Source of the DNA: Trichoderma breve
Taxonomy: Eukaryota > Ascomycota > Sordariomycetes > Hypocreales > Hypocreaceae
Assembly (NCBI RefSeq): GCF_028502605.1
Contig: NC_079234.1
Location: 1,612,001 to 1,676,000 of the forward strand
Length of the DNA stretch: 64,000 nucleotides
Reading direction: 5' to 3'
Part shown: positions 1-11,108 of the stretch, in pieces
How positions within the stretch are numbered: position 1 is the stretch's first letter
Layout: every line of letters starts with the position of its first letter
Program-made: the position numbers and the translations under genes
Notes under the pieces: generated by a model
What the model saw: only the letters and a program-made list of their open reading frames with translations
Told to the model about the DNA's origin: nothing
Database searches by the model: none

Positions 1-1265
1 CGTTGGTGTTGTCAGTCAGAAGCGGTGGGTGAGAGTTCGCGCACCTTTTGAACACCACTTTACGCGGCCAGCATCTCTCAAGAGATCATTGCTTTTCCTC
101 AACGAATCAAGGGTGTTCTTACAATCGATGAACAAGGAGAATAATAGTACCACCATTAACGTAACAGATGACCTTAAATATTGTCCCTTTTTTATGGTCG
201 CAAGCATCTTCTTTGGTCCTTTGTCGGCAGCCCAGCGGCATGAGATCTACATGATTGGACCTTTGAGAGAAGTTTTATTCAGGGACGCATTCAGCGGTGG
301 TGTCAATCGATATTCATTTGCCAAGTATCTACCTGGTTCGGCTATGCCAAAACTTCGAGAGTTTCAGCGCCGCTGGGAAGACTTCGTCAAGAGGTCGCAC
401 GACGAGGCCACCCTTAACAGCGGAGGCGCCATTGTGTCCCTTTGGGAAACGGTAGAGCGTGGGGGATTATCCAAAGAAGAGGTTTGTTGAAGAATTTCCA
501 CTTCCTCCGGCCATCTCTGAACGCATCTAACTAGAAGCAGCTTCTTCAAACCTTAGATGAGTCTTTATTTGCCAATCTAGATGTCACTGCACATGCATTA
601 TCTTGGGCCATGCTCAGAATTGCTCATCACACAAGCACTCAACATGATGTTCGCCAAGAAATCGGGGCAAATTCTCACTCAGAAGAAGATTACGAGGAAT
701 ATCTCCGCCAGGATAATACTCTCTTGGCAGCCTGCATCCTGGAATCCTCCCGGCTGCACCCAATTCTCCGTAAGCGGGCAATTTCACTTGACTCCATGTA
801 TTCTGCTGACAGTTTTGACAGCTTTTTCAAATCCCGAGTCAGCGCTGACCGATAAGACTGTCGGCGATTTTAAGATTTTACGAAATGTATGACCTCCGCG
901 AACATTTACTGAGATTTACATGGACACCAAACTAATCGCACTAGACCGATGTTATAGTAGATTCGTACGCAATCAATGTAGACAACGCCTACTGGGAGGA
1001 CTCTACAATATTCAACCCTCGCAGGCACCTCGGCCAAAGAGACCAATCGCGGCGATATAACATGTGGCGTTTTGGATTTGGTCCTCGGCAGTGCTTAGGG
1101 AAGAATGTGGCCGACATTATTCTCCGGGTAATTGTTGCGGAGATGGTACGCTGTTATCGGATTGACATTATAGGTAAAGGTGGAATTGATGGCATTGAAC
1201 TACAAGCCGATAGCTGGATCGGCTTGCCTGAATGTATGGTAAAACTAACTCCGCACACGGGGTAA
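1..1265 (+). CDS. Cytochrome P450, 5' end cut by the window (ETP-cluster-like)
   Basis: Heme-thiolate monooxygenase; substrate unknown. Four exons join in frame: <2-481, 541-769, 822-886 and 945-1265, all with GT..AG introns. The frame is open to base 2, so the N-terminal membrane anchor and first part of the gene lie outside the window. Visible landmarks are an I-helix-like segment (DVTAHALSW), the K-helix ExxR motif as ESSRLHP just before intron 2, and the Cys-ligand loop FGFGPRQCLG in the last exon. All are intact, so this is not an obvious pseudogene. It is convergent with the aminotransferase gene that ends about 107 bp downstream. The neighbours are types found with P450s (GliC, GliF) in gliotoxin-type clusters, which suggests a tailoring oxidase; that role is inference. 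The acceptor of intron 1 could also be three bases earlier. Confidence 0.88.
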
Positions 1266-1372
1266 CTTCTCTATAATAGGCATCTCCACGAGTAATTAAT
1301 TGAAATTGTATCTGGAAATATAATCTGAAGGCAGGATACAAAGAGAGCTCAAAAACACGCCGACGGGCAGAT

Positions 1373-2844
1373 CTACCCTCGTATTCCTCTCCACCACTTA
1401 GCGCATACCGTAGCCCAGCTTTGAACACTCGAGTCAGTGGTAAATACTACTTTAAATCCAACTGCTTCTTCAATACGCCGCAATCCCTGCAGTAATTTGT
1501 CTTCTGGAATTGCAAAAGTCAGCCGGAACCAGCCCGGCTGGAGCTCGGCGTAATCCGCACCACTGCCAACGAACACTCCGAGCTGAGCACATCGATGAAC
1601 GAGAGCCTCTTCGTCATCAAAAGTAGTACATTCTGCTGATAATCTTAGCCAGATGTACAATCCAGCTACTGGCTTGTAATATTCCAGTTGATGAAACTCG
1701 GCAAACTGGATAGCTATTTGAACAGCTCGATATAACCTCTTTGTATTGAGGTCCACGATCTTTTCCATTTCCGATGTATTGGAAAGCATTGGTGAGATCA
1801 TGACGGTGGCAGCGTTGCAAAGCTTTGCATTGTTCAAAATAGCCTGCGACATTCGTAATGCCTTATTCGCTTGGCTGACCAGGCATCCCTAGAATGGTAT
1901 ATCGATTAGCTCAACAATGATTTGCACATGAGAAATATTGCACTCACTAGTCTAATGCCACTGCAGCCGAAATCTTTGCTGATGCTATAAAGGACATGAA
2001 CTCTTGACCTTTCGACGCACAGGGCGTCCAAATTTCTTGACAAAACCGAAGTAAATTCTGTCTCCGGGGAATTATATACGCCTTTGCATCTTACCAATAA
2101 CTCGCCTCGGTCTCCAAATGTTGAGAGTGCGTAGATCTCGTCAGAAATAAAGTGCAAATCGGCCTCTTGGCAATATTGTAGCAAACCATCTATCGCCTCA
2201 GTAGGGCAAATATGCCCATAAGGGTTGTGAGGATTGCAGAACAGTATTCCTCGAACCTTGCATGAAGCCTCTTGTGCTGCTGATCTATAGGCTTGGACTA
2301 TGTCACTTGCGCTTTGAGACTGTTCAAAAGGAACATAAACCGGTATCAATTGAACAGAATTTCTCATAACCGCCGATATTTGAAAGCTTCCTACTCATTT
2401 ATAGTAAGCTCGCTGAGTTGTTAAATACATTACCATATACGCAAATATTTACTCACCCCACATAGGAGCTGTTACAAGGAGGCCATCGCCCATATCGCAT
2501 ATATCATGAATTAGCGTATCCAAGACCGTGCTACAGCCAGGTCCAGTTACAATATGTTCCGGTCGTACCGGTACCATGGGCGAGAAGAAATGATTGAAGA
2601 ATGTTGAGAGGCTCTCTAGAAGTTCGGGAGTTCCTCCTAGACCATTGGCGTATGAAAGGTGTTCTTCTTTTAAGGCTTGGGAGCAGTTTCTTTTGAGTAT
2701 GGACAATACTTCAGGCCGAATAAGCCAATTCTCAGCAGTGGCCATATCGATGATAGAGATATTCTTCGACCCCTGCCGTGCTAGTGGTCGTTTGAACTGC
2801 TCCCGAAACCAAGCGTTGTTCTCGATTGCCCGCCGCGATAACAT
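1373..2844 (-). CDS. PLP-dependent class I/II aminotransferase-fold enzyme, GliI-like (ACC synthase-like / C-S lyase)
   Basis: Three exons on the minus strand (2844-2457, 2390-1948, 1888-1373) give 448 residues, a normal length for the family. The pyridoxal-phosphate lysine is in SISKDFGCSGIR (about Lys268). CNPHNPYG and SDEIYALS are the standard substrate/PLP-binding segments, and the N-terminal SYANGLGGTPELL is typical of ACC-synthase-like fungal enzymes. In gliotoxin biosynthesis the homologous fold (GliI) is the C-S bond lyase that releases thiols from cysteinyl or glutathione-derived adducts; ACC synthases and kynurenine-type transaminases share the fold. The gene is divergent from the methyltransferase across 464 bp that contains TCGG-N3-CCGA, and sits next to a P450. 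Reading frames are intact. The enzyme family is secure; the C-S lyase role is inferred from context. Confidence 0.88.
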
Positions 2845-3308
2845 GATTCCTGTTCAGCTATGGACAACGATGCGGCTATCAGTATTGTGAAGTTTGCTGA
2901 TAAGCTACTCGGGCATTCATGGAACTGAACACCCCATGAAATCGAAGATTACAAGTGAGATAGAGTATACACATTGGTTTTCGCCAATTTACGGGTTTAT
3001 TCGAGATTAATACACTACTTGCTCCACGATTAAACTTTTCTTACCATCTTATTTTGCTTACCTAGGTACCCTAGGATAATCGGAACCCGGCAAGGTGGCA
3101 CAGCTCGGTAACCGATTTGAACCAGGAGAACATGAGAAATTCCAACTGAGTGGATGCACGCGCAGAGTGGATGATCATCAATAATTGTTTATTTTATCAG
3201 GGAAGTAATTGAAGGCTATATTCCCCTTCCGTGTCTTCTCGGCATAACAAAATTATCGCTCTGTATTCATTACTATCTTGGCAGCTAAAGGAACGGAGCT
3301 ACAGCGCC
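2845..3308. promoter_or_regulatory. Divergent promoter region between GliI-like gene and methyltransferase
   Basis: This 464-bp spacer lies between two divergent start codons, so it should drive both genes. It contains two CCTAGG palindromes separated by three bases (3061-3066 and 3070-3075), a near-match TCGGAACCCGG (3080-3090) and an exact TCGG-TAA-CCGA (3105-3115). No open frame of note is present. Confidence 0.6.
3105..3115. promoter_or_regulatory. Exact TCGG-N3-CCGA site (GliZ/SirZ-type)
   Basis: The sequence TCGGTAACCGA matches the palindromic consensus TCGGN3CCGA reported in promoters of gliotoxin and sirodesmin cluster genes and attributed to their Zn2Cys6 regulators. A one-mismatch copy lies about 15 bp to the left (3080-3090). 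The sequence match is direct; binding is inferred. Confidence 0.5.
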
Positions 3309-4338
3309 ATGGCTTACGACGCTAGATCCAGTGAAACATCCGCGGAAGACGCGGCAAGAAAAGCATACATCCTGCCCCATAATCGACAAGAAATTGAGCG
3401 AATGAAGAATCAGCATGAATGGATAAAGGGCTCCTTTGGTGGCTTAATTAAAGCTCCAGTTGACTATGAACGAAAGAATCAGAAGATTTTAGATTCGGCA
3501 ACTGCTGATGGTACCAAGTTCTATCAATCATCCATGTCTCGAATCATGTGTACTGACTTTGTGTGAGGTACTTGGCTATGCGACGTTAGCTCATTGTTTC
3601 CACCTGAGACGGAGTTTGTCGGATTCGATATTGCGTCAGTCTTTGAAGCTGTATAGCAATCAGGATTTTAATTAACATGATATATCGCAGACCTGAATTA
3701 TACCCGCCATCGGAGAGTCTTCCATCCAATGTCAACTTAACCCTCGGCGATCTATCACAAGAACTCCCTTCCCAGTGGACTATGTATTTCGACCTTGTCC
3801 ATCAACGATTTATCTTCCCAAGTTTCTCAGTCGCCGCTATCGAGAAATCTGTCGAAAGATTAGCCAAATGTGTTAAGCCTGGAGGCTGGATCCAGTTTGT
3901 TGAACCGGCAGCAAATGAGAATGTCTCAGGTCCAGGCCCTTCAGCCTTCGCAACGTTGCATCAAATTGCCGATTTATTCATGCAATGTCCAAATCCTAAA
4001 GAAATCATACTGTCACAACTCGAAAAAATCGGATTTGTTAATATCAATGTCCAAACATTGGATATCGTTATTGGAAAATTCCAAGATCATCGCGAGTTGG
4101 ACATCCGTGGGCGAAAAAGCATGCGCGCAGCCTTTAATAACATGTACCCGAACACTAGGTAAGTTATTTTCGAGCATAGACTATGCTGCCATGCGCTAAT
4201 CGTTCTCGTTTTAGCCCTGAAACCCTGAGTATGTCTACAAAGGATTGGGAAGATTTACCTACCCGATTTAATGAAGATTTGGAGACTTATCGTACTGCCA
4301 TCAGACACCACATTATTTGGGCCCAGCGACCGGAGTAG
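3309..4338 (+). CDS. SAM-dependent methyltransferase, GliN/TdiE-like
   Basis: Four exons (3309-3510, 3568-3634, 3691-4158, 4215-4338) encode 286 residues in a continuous frame. The start at 3309 has a strong context (GCCATGG); an earlier in-frame open stretch from about 3231 is less likely. The motifs HEWIKGSFGGLIKAPVDY, DSATADGTWLCDVSS and VGFDIAPELYPP follow the pattern of fungal secondary-metabolite methyltransferases related to GliN (N-methylation in gliotoxin) and TdiE. KCVKPGGWIQFVEP is the usual post-motif region. The gene is divergent from the GliI-like enzyme and convergent with the DJ-1-like gene. Exon 2 (67 bp) is required to build the SAM-binding segment. The methyltransferase call is strong; N- versus O-specificity cannot be decided from sequence. 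Confidence 0.87.
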
Positions 4339-4573
4339 ATATACAGGGAGATTCTACTCTCCAGGTGCCTCCAAAGGATGGCACTGGGGCTATTATGCCC
4401 ATTATATCGATAGTTAGACACTAACCGCTGTGGTGTAAACGAATCTCTACATATCTTTTGAGTAGCTTACGGCTTACATCACACGAAACGGCCAGCGATT
4501 CAGATAGAACAACACTGGTCTATATTCTCATTAATCTATTGTCTTCCTGTCTACTATGTTATCCACACTTGAT

Positions 4574-5362
4574 TCAAAGGCTGTTGTAAACTTCCACGGC
4601 AGCCTTAGCCGTCGACGTAGCACTCGCGGGGTTGGTACCGGTTACTACGCGTCCATCAACAACGTGCAAATCAGCCCAAACGTTGTCGGGACGCTTGTCT
4701 ATTATTTCGATCTCTGTATTAGTCACGTTTAATCACTCAGAAAAGGTGAAAAGAATGCACTCACAGGTAGCACCAAGAGCCGCTGCATGCTCCTCCACGA
4801 GAGGCTTGCCCCAGCTCTTAATCTCGGACATGATCTTCAGGACATCTTCTCCCTCCGTGGTGAATCCAGTGATAGTTCTACCGGCAATAATGGGCTTTCC
4901 AGTGGCCTTGTCCTTGATATTGGCGAAAATGGCAGGACCGTGGCAAACGGCAGACACAACTCCACCATTTGCCCAGATATCCTCGGCGATTTTCTGCAGG
5001 CCAGTAGCAGTTGGGTAGTCAATGAGGGCAGCGTGACCAGCCGAAGCGAAAAAAATTCCGTAGTTATTGCCATCAAGCTCAGAAGGGGTCGGCATGTTAT
5101 CGAGTTTCTTCCGGAACTCGCTCTGAAGGTCATCGTACATCTCCTTGTCGGAGCCATTTAGGAAATCGGACTGCAGTGACAGCCAATCCGGCGTGTACTT
5201 GCCAGTCTCCGAGACCAAGTCAACCTCAAAGCCAGCATCGCGGAACACTCGAAATGGGTGAAGAGCCTCCGAAATGAAGACGCCAGTTGTCTCTTTGCCG
5301 TTGAAGAGGTCAGCCTTGGCTGAAGTGACGGTAATGACAGCGCGCTTTGGGAGAGAAGCCAT
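4574..5362 (-). CDS. DJ-1/PfpI family protein, Hsp31-like glyoxalase III
   Basis: Hsp31-type proteins convert methylglyoxal to D-lactate without glutathione and protect against stress. The nucleophile is in VSAVCHGPAIFA (about Cys140, with the following His). The C-terminal exon encodes DNVWADLHVVDGRVVTGTNPAS, conserved in this family. Two exons are evident: 5362 to about 4765 and 4713-4574. The junction is odd: the strong donor GTGAGT (from 4764) joined to the acceptor at 4714 makes an in-frame TAG after ...LGAT. A weaker donor (GTGCTA, 9 nt upstream, exon ending at 4774) keeps the frame and gives about 242 residues but deletes three residues. The gene may therefore use a weak donor, or be truncated near residue 200. 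The promoter has TATATAAGG about 175 bp upstream. Confidence 0.8.
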
Positions 5363-5531
5363 TTTCTTTATATTATTTCCTGGGATCTTTTGTTGAAGAT
5401 GTTAGGATGGTATAAGATGAAGTCTGGGAAAGTTACACTGCAATTACTGAGTTGAAGGCGTGCTCTTTGAAGATTGTGTCTGTGAATGATGGAAGTGATT
5501 CTTTCTCCTCTTGTTCTTCCGGCCAGCTTGA

Positions 5532-5541
5532 TCCTTATATA
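5532..5541 (-). promoter_or_regulatory. TATA box of the DJ-1-like gene
   Basis: Read on the minus strand the sequence is CACTATATAAGGATC, about 175 bp upstream of the DJ-1-like start codon. Several TTC/GAA trinucleotides lie nearby (5492-5580), which would fit stress control, but no perfect heat-shock element was seen. Confidence 0.4.
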
Positions 5542-5569
5542 GTGACACAGAGTGATTAGTTTCTTCATA

Positions 5570-8500
5570 CTTCTTCAGAATACGTCATTACATCTCCTGT
5601 TTGAGCCACCTCTTTGTTGGTAGGCCGGCTAGTGGTGGCAACGACTGTAGTTTGTCGGGCGACAGAAGGCTGGAGTGCAATCCACTTTGTCTGTATCCAG
5701 TGGGGGCAGCGCATTCGACATCAGCTCTATCAAGTAGTTCCTGGATGCAATTCATTCCCTTTGAAGCATAGTGGTACTATTTGGAATAATGGTCCGCAGA
5801 AGTAGTATGAAAAGGTTGTCTATCGTGAAGTATCTTACGAATATTCAAACTTTGGCTGTGTCTTGGCTCAATGCAGTGACATTGTGGTTACTGGCAAGAA
5901 TGTGCTTGACTTTGGGAGAAAATTGAATACTAACGGATTCATTGGCTCGAACTCCTTTTCATCAACGTCTTTACCCAGATCAAAGTGCATGGACATACCG
6001 AAGGAGCTTGTCTCATATGATTCGTCTGTTCAATTCTCGCAATGTACATTGTCTGGGCTGTCCGGGCGCCGCATATAGACACAGCTGAGAGTCTTAGACT
6101 ACATCGATGAAACTTGACTCGAAATACGATGATCGGTTTCTTCCGTTGTTCTTCCCACCTCTTCTTCCGACAGTGTACCGAGCTTTTGAGGGGCAAGTCA
6201 AATAGCAACACAGCCCAAGTGGTGGTACTCTAAATAGACTATTTGTGCTAAATTTTAAGATGAAAGATATTATTTACTTGGCAATCATTCTTATTGGTTA
6301 CTTTGACTCTTTTCTTGCATTTCTCCTCAGCTCGGAATCCTTCGGGAATTGCTGTGGGCGCACCACGTCGCTAGCTTACCTCGCTAACCACTTCAATTGT
6401 CGCTTGGACCGGTTCTTTAAGAGTGGCATCTACTGACTGAATCAAGCTAGGTCTTCTTCTTCTGGGAATCAGGACGGATACCCCAAGGGACCAATTGTAG
6501 GAACACCGTATGCTATAGTTCTGGATGCGGAATGATCAGCTGGAGAAATTTGGAATCACTCGGAATTTCTCGCGCGAATCGTTCAATCTAGGTTATAAAT
6601 AATATATTTCTCGTTTCTTCTACACATCATTCATCGTTTTACAAAAATGTTAAATACCAGTCTCCATGGGGGTCAAAGCGAGATTCGAGGCGCTAGAAAT
6701 TTGCTCATTTCGTGCCTGAAATGCTATATTTTTACTTGCTACTTATTTTTTCTGCCATGTTTATCTTATCAATCATTTGATAATTTGATCTTTTGCATTG
6801 CCTGTTTGGTTGATTGGTGGGAATATTATTTTTTTCATCTTGCCGCCAAGGCGGCCATATGATGTACATAATTGGCTATTGCCGATCGGGATATGGGAAT
6901 ACTATGCAGCTATCCCCGTTCACATGCAATATACCACTTGAGTGCATGGGAACAGATGTGACCGGTATATCGTCAAAATAATAGAAGAGCGATAATTGTT
7001 GGCAATTAGATCCTCCAATCTGTCATATCGAATTTAACACTTGTATCTATGCAACCATATGATGACTTTTGTATAAAGGCCAAACTCTCTCTTTGTAGAC
7101 TCAAATGGTCATCAATTTTGCACAATATGAATCATAGTGAATCAGTTGACCAAGTAACCTTGTCCGCTCCGATTACAGAACCTAAAGTCAGTGTTCTTAA
7201 AAGATGAGCAGAGGTTTTGTTTGGGCCTTTATAAGGGCAAGCGCAAGAAAACATATAGACAGGATTCGCCGCATGATGATAAGATACACGTTTCATAAGG
7301 TTATATGACTAGAATACTAGGTGAACGGTTGAGAAACTGATCGTTGGCACGAGATACTCACTTTTAGTACGCCCTAGATACTGCTTAGATGCACTAGATT
7401 GTATGGACGAGCACGTGGGTAATTGTGTAGATAAGGAGACATCAAAACACCTTATGACTAAGAAGCATACGGTACAAAGTCCTACGGGAGTTTGCTATTA
7501 AGAGGCTCCGTGTATCGTGTCTCATTAGCGTAAATGACATGTTTTATGCATAACCTATGGTGTTAACAAGTGCTTACGTGGTATTTCGTGTGTGTACTGG
7601 CGTGGAATTGAGCCTCAATCTGCTGTGCATGGGAAACCGCCCGTCTATGCATTGTCATCATGCAGATGATCATTCAAACGATGAGAGTATAGGCGGATGG
7701 CGAAATGTTTCTGTTCCTTGCGTATACGCAGGCAGCACGTGCAGGACAGGATGTTAATGCAGTTGAATCAATTGGAATTAGAGGAAAGCTTTTTCCACGC
7801 TGATTTTACCACTTCGCTACCATGTTGATTTAACAAAACAGAACAATTTTTACAGGCTGAGGCCAACTACGAATGAGAAGAAATAGAGGTAGAACAAAAA
7901 CCGATTGCTCTAATGAGGAACAAAGCATATCAATAAACAGTGATCAAACGATCTAAGGCTTGCGGACCCAATCATCGAAGGATTGCGGACTTAATGAATA
8001 TCTAACAATTGCGGACTTCATAGACATCTAACGATTGCGGACTTGACAAAGGATCTAAAAATTGAGGTTTCCTAATCAATCAGATGATGTCACAATCCGC
8101 TCTACCAAATGCTTCTAGACGAACCATGGAGCCTCAATACTGCGGGAATTGATGCAAGAGTTGCGCCAAAGGAGGCAAATAGTGACTTGAATCTTGGGTT
8201 TACTTATGCTAGTGTACTTCCATAGTAGCCGAGTAGAATTGTATGGAGTAAAAATATTAGACGATGTCAGCATACATCAATCTCTCATACGAAAGATGTA
8301 TATAAAGATCATTGTATCTGAGGAGCTTGTTGCATTGCGCTCAGTCCTAAGTGTCCCATAATTGGGCCAAAGGGCCTCTTTGAGTTAGTTTCATCCGATA
8401 CTCGCGTCAAAATATTAACCTCCCTCGATAGACTATAGGCAAATGCGACAAACCTCTTTGAATTAACAACCCGACACATTAATATGGTCTGTAAGTAAGG

Positions 8501-8610
8501 GCTAATGTTTCTTGAATTCTTTTCCTATCTGCGGAGTGCGGATTTTGGAAGCATACGCGTCCCTACCCCATCTATGTATTTCCAATTGGAACACGAAACA
8601 TTCGTATGTC
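5570..8610. other. Gene-free AT-rich stretch
   Basis: About 3 kb with only short, composition-driven open frames on both strands. None shows a recognisable domain, splice-linked partner or conserved motif. One degenerate tandem repeat (7961-8068) is listed separately. No other structure was seen. Confidence 0.6.
7961..8068 (+). repeat. Degenerate tandem repeat, about 26-bp period
   Basis: The core ATTGCGGACTT (or TTGCGGAC) recurs with starts at 7961, 7984, 8010 and 8036, that is, spacings of 23, 26 and 26 bp. A decayed fifth copy (ATTGAGG) lies near 8062. Each unit ends with an ATCTAA-like segment. It is in a gene-free AT-rich region. Confidence 0.7.
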
Positions 8611-8618
8611 GCGTCGTT

Positions 8619-8652
8619 CAACCAACACTCAATGTTTGTTGGGTGTTGGTTG
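8619..8652. repeat. Perfect 10-bp inverted repeat (hairpin) upstream of the SDR gene
   Basis: CAACCAACAC at 8619-8628 is matched by its reverse complement GTGTTGGTTG at 8643-8652 with a 14-nt loop. It lies about 215 bp upstream of the dehydrogenase start codon. It could be a dyad protein-binding site or chance. Confidence 0.5.
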
Positions 8653-8864
8653 GAGTTCCGCAGCTAAGTCCGCGTTGTGATTATTAACCTCGCATTTGTC
8701 ATCTATGAATCCCTCTGAATTTGTCATCCCGCAAGTACTATCATCGAACAAAGATAAGGAACAGCATTTACTATAGCCAGAATTAAATATAATAATAATA
8801 TGTTTAACGCCATCAAAAAAGCAATCATCAGCGATTTTCTGCAAAAAATTCACCTAAGTCGATA

Positions 8865-9724
8865 ATGAGTCAAACTGTTGTTCTTATTACTGGTGGAAAC
8901 CGTGGGCTGGGCCTTGGGCTAGTTGAGAGCTTTCTTTCCCAGCCTAACCATGTCAGGATTCTTATGACAATCCATCTTATAAACGCATCTCGGTTAACGA
9001 GTAAAACAGACTGTTATTTCTGCCAACCGGGACACCAATCATCCAACTTCCAAAGCACTTGCCGACTTGCCCAAGGCTGAAGGCAGCAGTCTTGTTGTCT
9101 TGAAATACGATGCTGGGGTTGAGCAGGATGCCTTTGACCTTGTTAAGTATCTGAAAAGAGAGCATGGAATTAATCACCTTGATATTGTTGTCGCCAATGC
9201 CGGCATCTCAAAGTCTTACCCACTTGTGAAGGATGTCCGGCGAGTTGATATCCAAGAACATATCGATATAAATGCCTACGGTGTGGTATCTTTATACCAG
9301 GCCACACGAGATCTTTTGCAACAGTCGACTAAGAAGCCTATATTCGTCACCATTGGTTCTGGGGCCGGCGCACTTGGGTAAGTCATCAGTGTTCTATACT
9401 ACTCGAGCTCAAGGAGATTAATAATCATATTGTAGAAGACAGCCACCAGTCCCGAATGCTGCGTATGGGCCATCGAAGGTTCTGGTAAACTGGTACGGTG
9501 TCAGAATTAACGCCGAGGACGAATGGCTCAATGCCTTTGTCTTAGAGCCTGGCTTCGTTCAGACGGACATGGGCAATGCAGCAGCGCAAATCTTTGGCAT
9601 TGGTGAAGCTCCTACTTCAGTAGAGGAGTCTGTAGGGGGCTTGTTTAAAGTCATTACAACGGCAACCAAGGAGACACATGGTGGTAAGGTCGTGTTGTAC
9701 ACTGGTGAAATTTTGAGCTTTTGA
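8865..9724 (+). CDS. Short-chain dehydrogenase/reductase, norsolorinic acid ketoreductase-like
   Basis: Three exons (8865-8951, 9010-9377, 9436-9724) give 247 residues, typical for a classical SDR. The NAD(P)-binding motif is TGGNRGLG (residues 9-16). The strand-4 motif is VVANAGIS and the catalytic Tyr/Lys lie in YGPSK (about Tyr162 and Lys166). The junction PNH|TVISANRD restores the usual second Rossmann strand, which supports intron 1. The family includes NorA/Nor-1-type ketoreductases of polyketide pathways as well as many general carbonyl reductases, so the substrate is unknown. The gene is isolated between AT-rich gene-free regions; the nearest neighbour is the bANK regulator 3.1 kb downstream. 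Confidence 0.9.
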
Positions 9725-10563
9725 TAATATTTTGGCTCGAAGAGATAAAGTTGTGTTGAATGATCCAAGCAACGTCTGTGAAATAAAAATTCTCATGGTT
9801 TTCTGAGTAGATGGCATACGAATATCAGATATATATGATGCATGATAAAGCAAAGAAAGTAAATGCATGAGCATGTTATGCTTGAGTGACTTACGACTTC
9901 ATTCACCGTCTTATTGAGATGCAAATGCATAGCAATTCCAATCTCATCTTTTCCTATACTTACTGACTAGTGTATTCTTATTTAAAAGAAACATTATAGA
10001 AGCTCTCTTCTCTTTCTTAATTGTTTTGGGGGACCTCTACCGGTCGATGGTGGACTGGTTTCCCAAGTTTTGGAGAAGTTCCTCATCTTTTGGACAGCAC
10101 GCCATTGCTGGTCCACAAAGAAGATCAGTGTTATATGACTTTTTGATCTTTGAAGAAGTATACGAAGGAGCTTATGTCGGAACGACTGGTGTCTGTTAAA
10201 CCAAATCTTTCATCTGTGGAATAGAACGTTCCAATAGCATTACAATGTGGTTATCCCTAAAATCGTAAAGGCTCTTTAGATCAGCTGCTGCGAAGTATTT
10301 ACTACTCACTATTGAGAAAGTTGTCACAGAATTCTGTCCATTGAAGCGTCAGAGATGAACGTATTCTTTTCCACAAGGCCGAGTACTATTTCTATTAAGT
10401 GAATATCTCACCTGTGTGACCTTTGACTCCTCTTCGCCAATATCATGCCTAACATGTGAGTACGATAGCTGAAGAGAAGGTTTTTATACCTATTAATTAA
10501 TGAAACTTATTCAGTGATGACAAAGCCATGGTCTAGGTTTTAGTCGTCTAGTGTTTTGGGTTA

Positions 10564-10612
10564 CGAGCTTCGGCAAACTCGACGAGCGTCGGCAAAATTG
10601 ACGAGCCCTCGG
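10564..10612 (+). repeat. 19-bp tandem repeat, two full copies plus a partial copy
   Basis: Units start CGAGC and contain TCGGCAAA followed by GA: 10564-10582, 10583-10601 and a partial copy from 10602. It sits in a gene-free region upstream of nothing recognisable. Confidence 0.65.
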
Positions 10613-10868
10613 TATTTCCCTATATCGCTTACTTTTGAAGGCCAAATCTAACTTTATTACACCGTAATATCGTTTTCTAGGGCTGCATATAAAAGCTTTG
10701 CCTCGGGTTCGGTTCGGACGGACAGAGTAGCATTAGAGAATCCCAGTTGATCTTCACCGCCAGGGGGTCACCAATCTTGGCACACAACTCGCTTCCAGTA
10801 ACAAGGCGAGATCGAATACGCCACTGTACAGTGATTTATCTTCATCTGAGTAAGCTTACAATCTGTCT

Positions 10869-11108
10869 TTACGAGTACGTAATGGCAATGTTTCCAACAC
10901 AAAAGATTGCCGCTGATATCTGCTTCTTGGAAGAGCCACCTACAGGGGCAATGTTGAGCAACACCCCCATCAACTTGTCAGAGGAAGGGGCAAAAATAGT
11001 TGTATTAGATTCAGGAGATTGCGGGTCCTCCATGGAGTATCCGGACAATGAACACATCATCTCTCCATACCCAAGTTGTTTAGCTGCTGCTCGGAAAATA
11101 ATCCACAC
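10869..11108 (-). pseudogene. Possible relic of a Dal5-type MFS transporter
   Basis: The minus-strand frame contains MGVLLNIAPVGGSSKK followed by AAIFCVGNIA. This resembles the segment of allantoate/nicotinate-type permeases with consensus N-(V/T)-(A/S)-G-x-T-K-K ... Y-C-x-G-N-I. Flanking sequence in the same frame soon meets stops and no further transmembrane helices could be assembled. If real it is a short decayed fragment. The call rests on one motif only. Confidence 0.2.
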
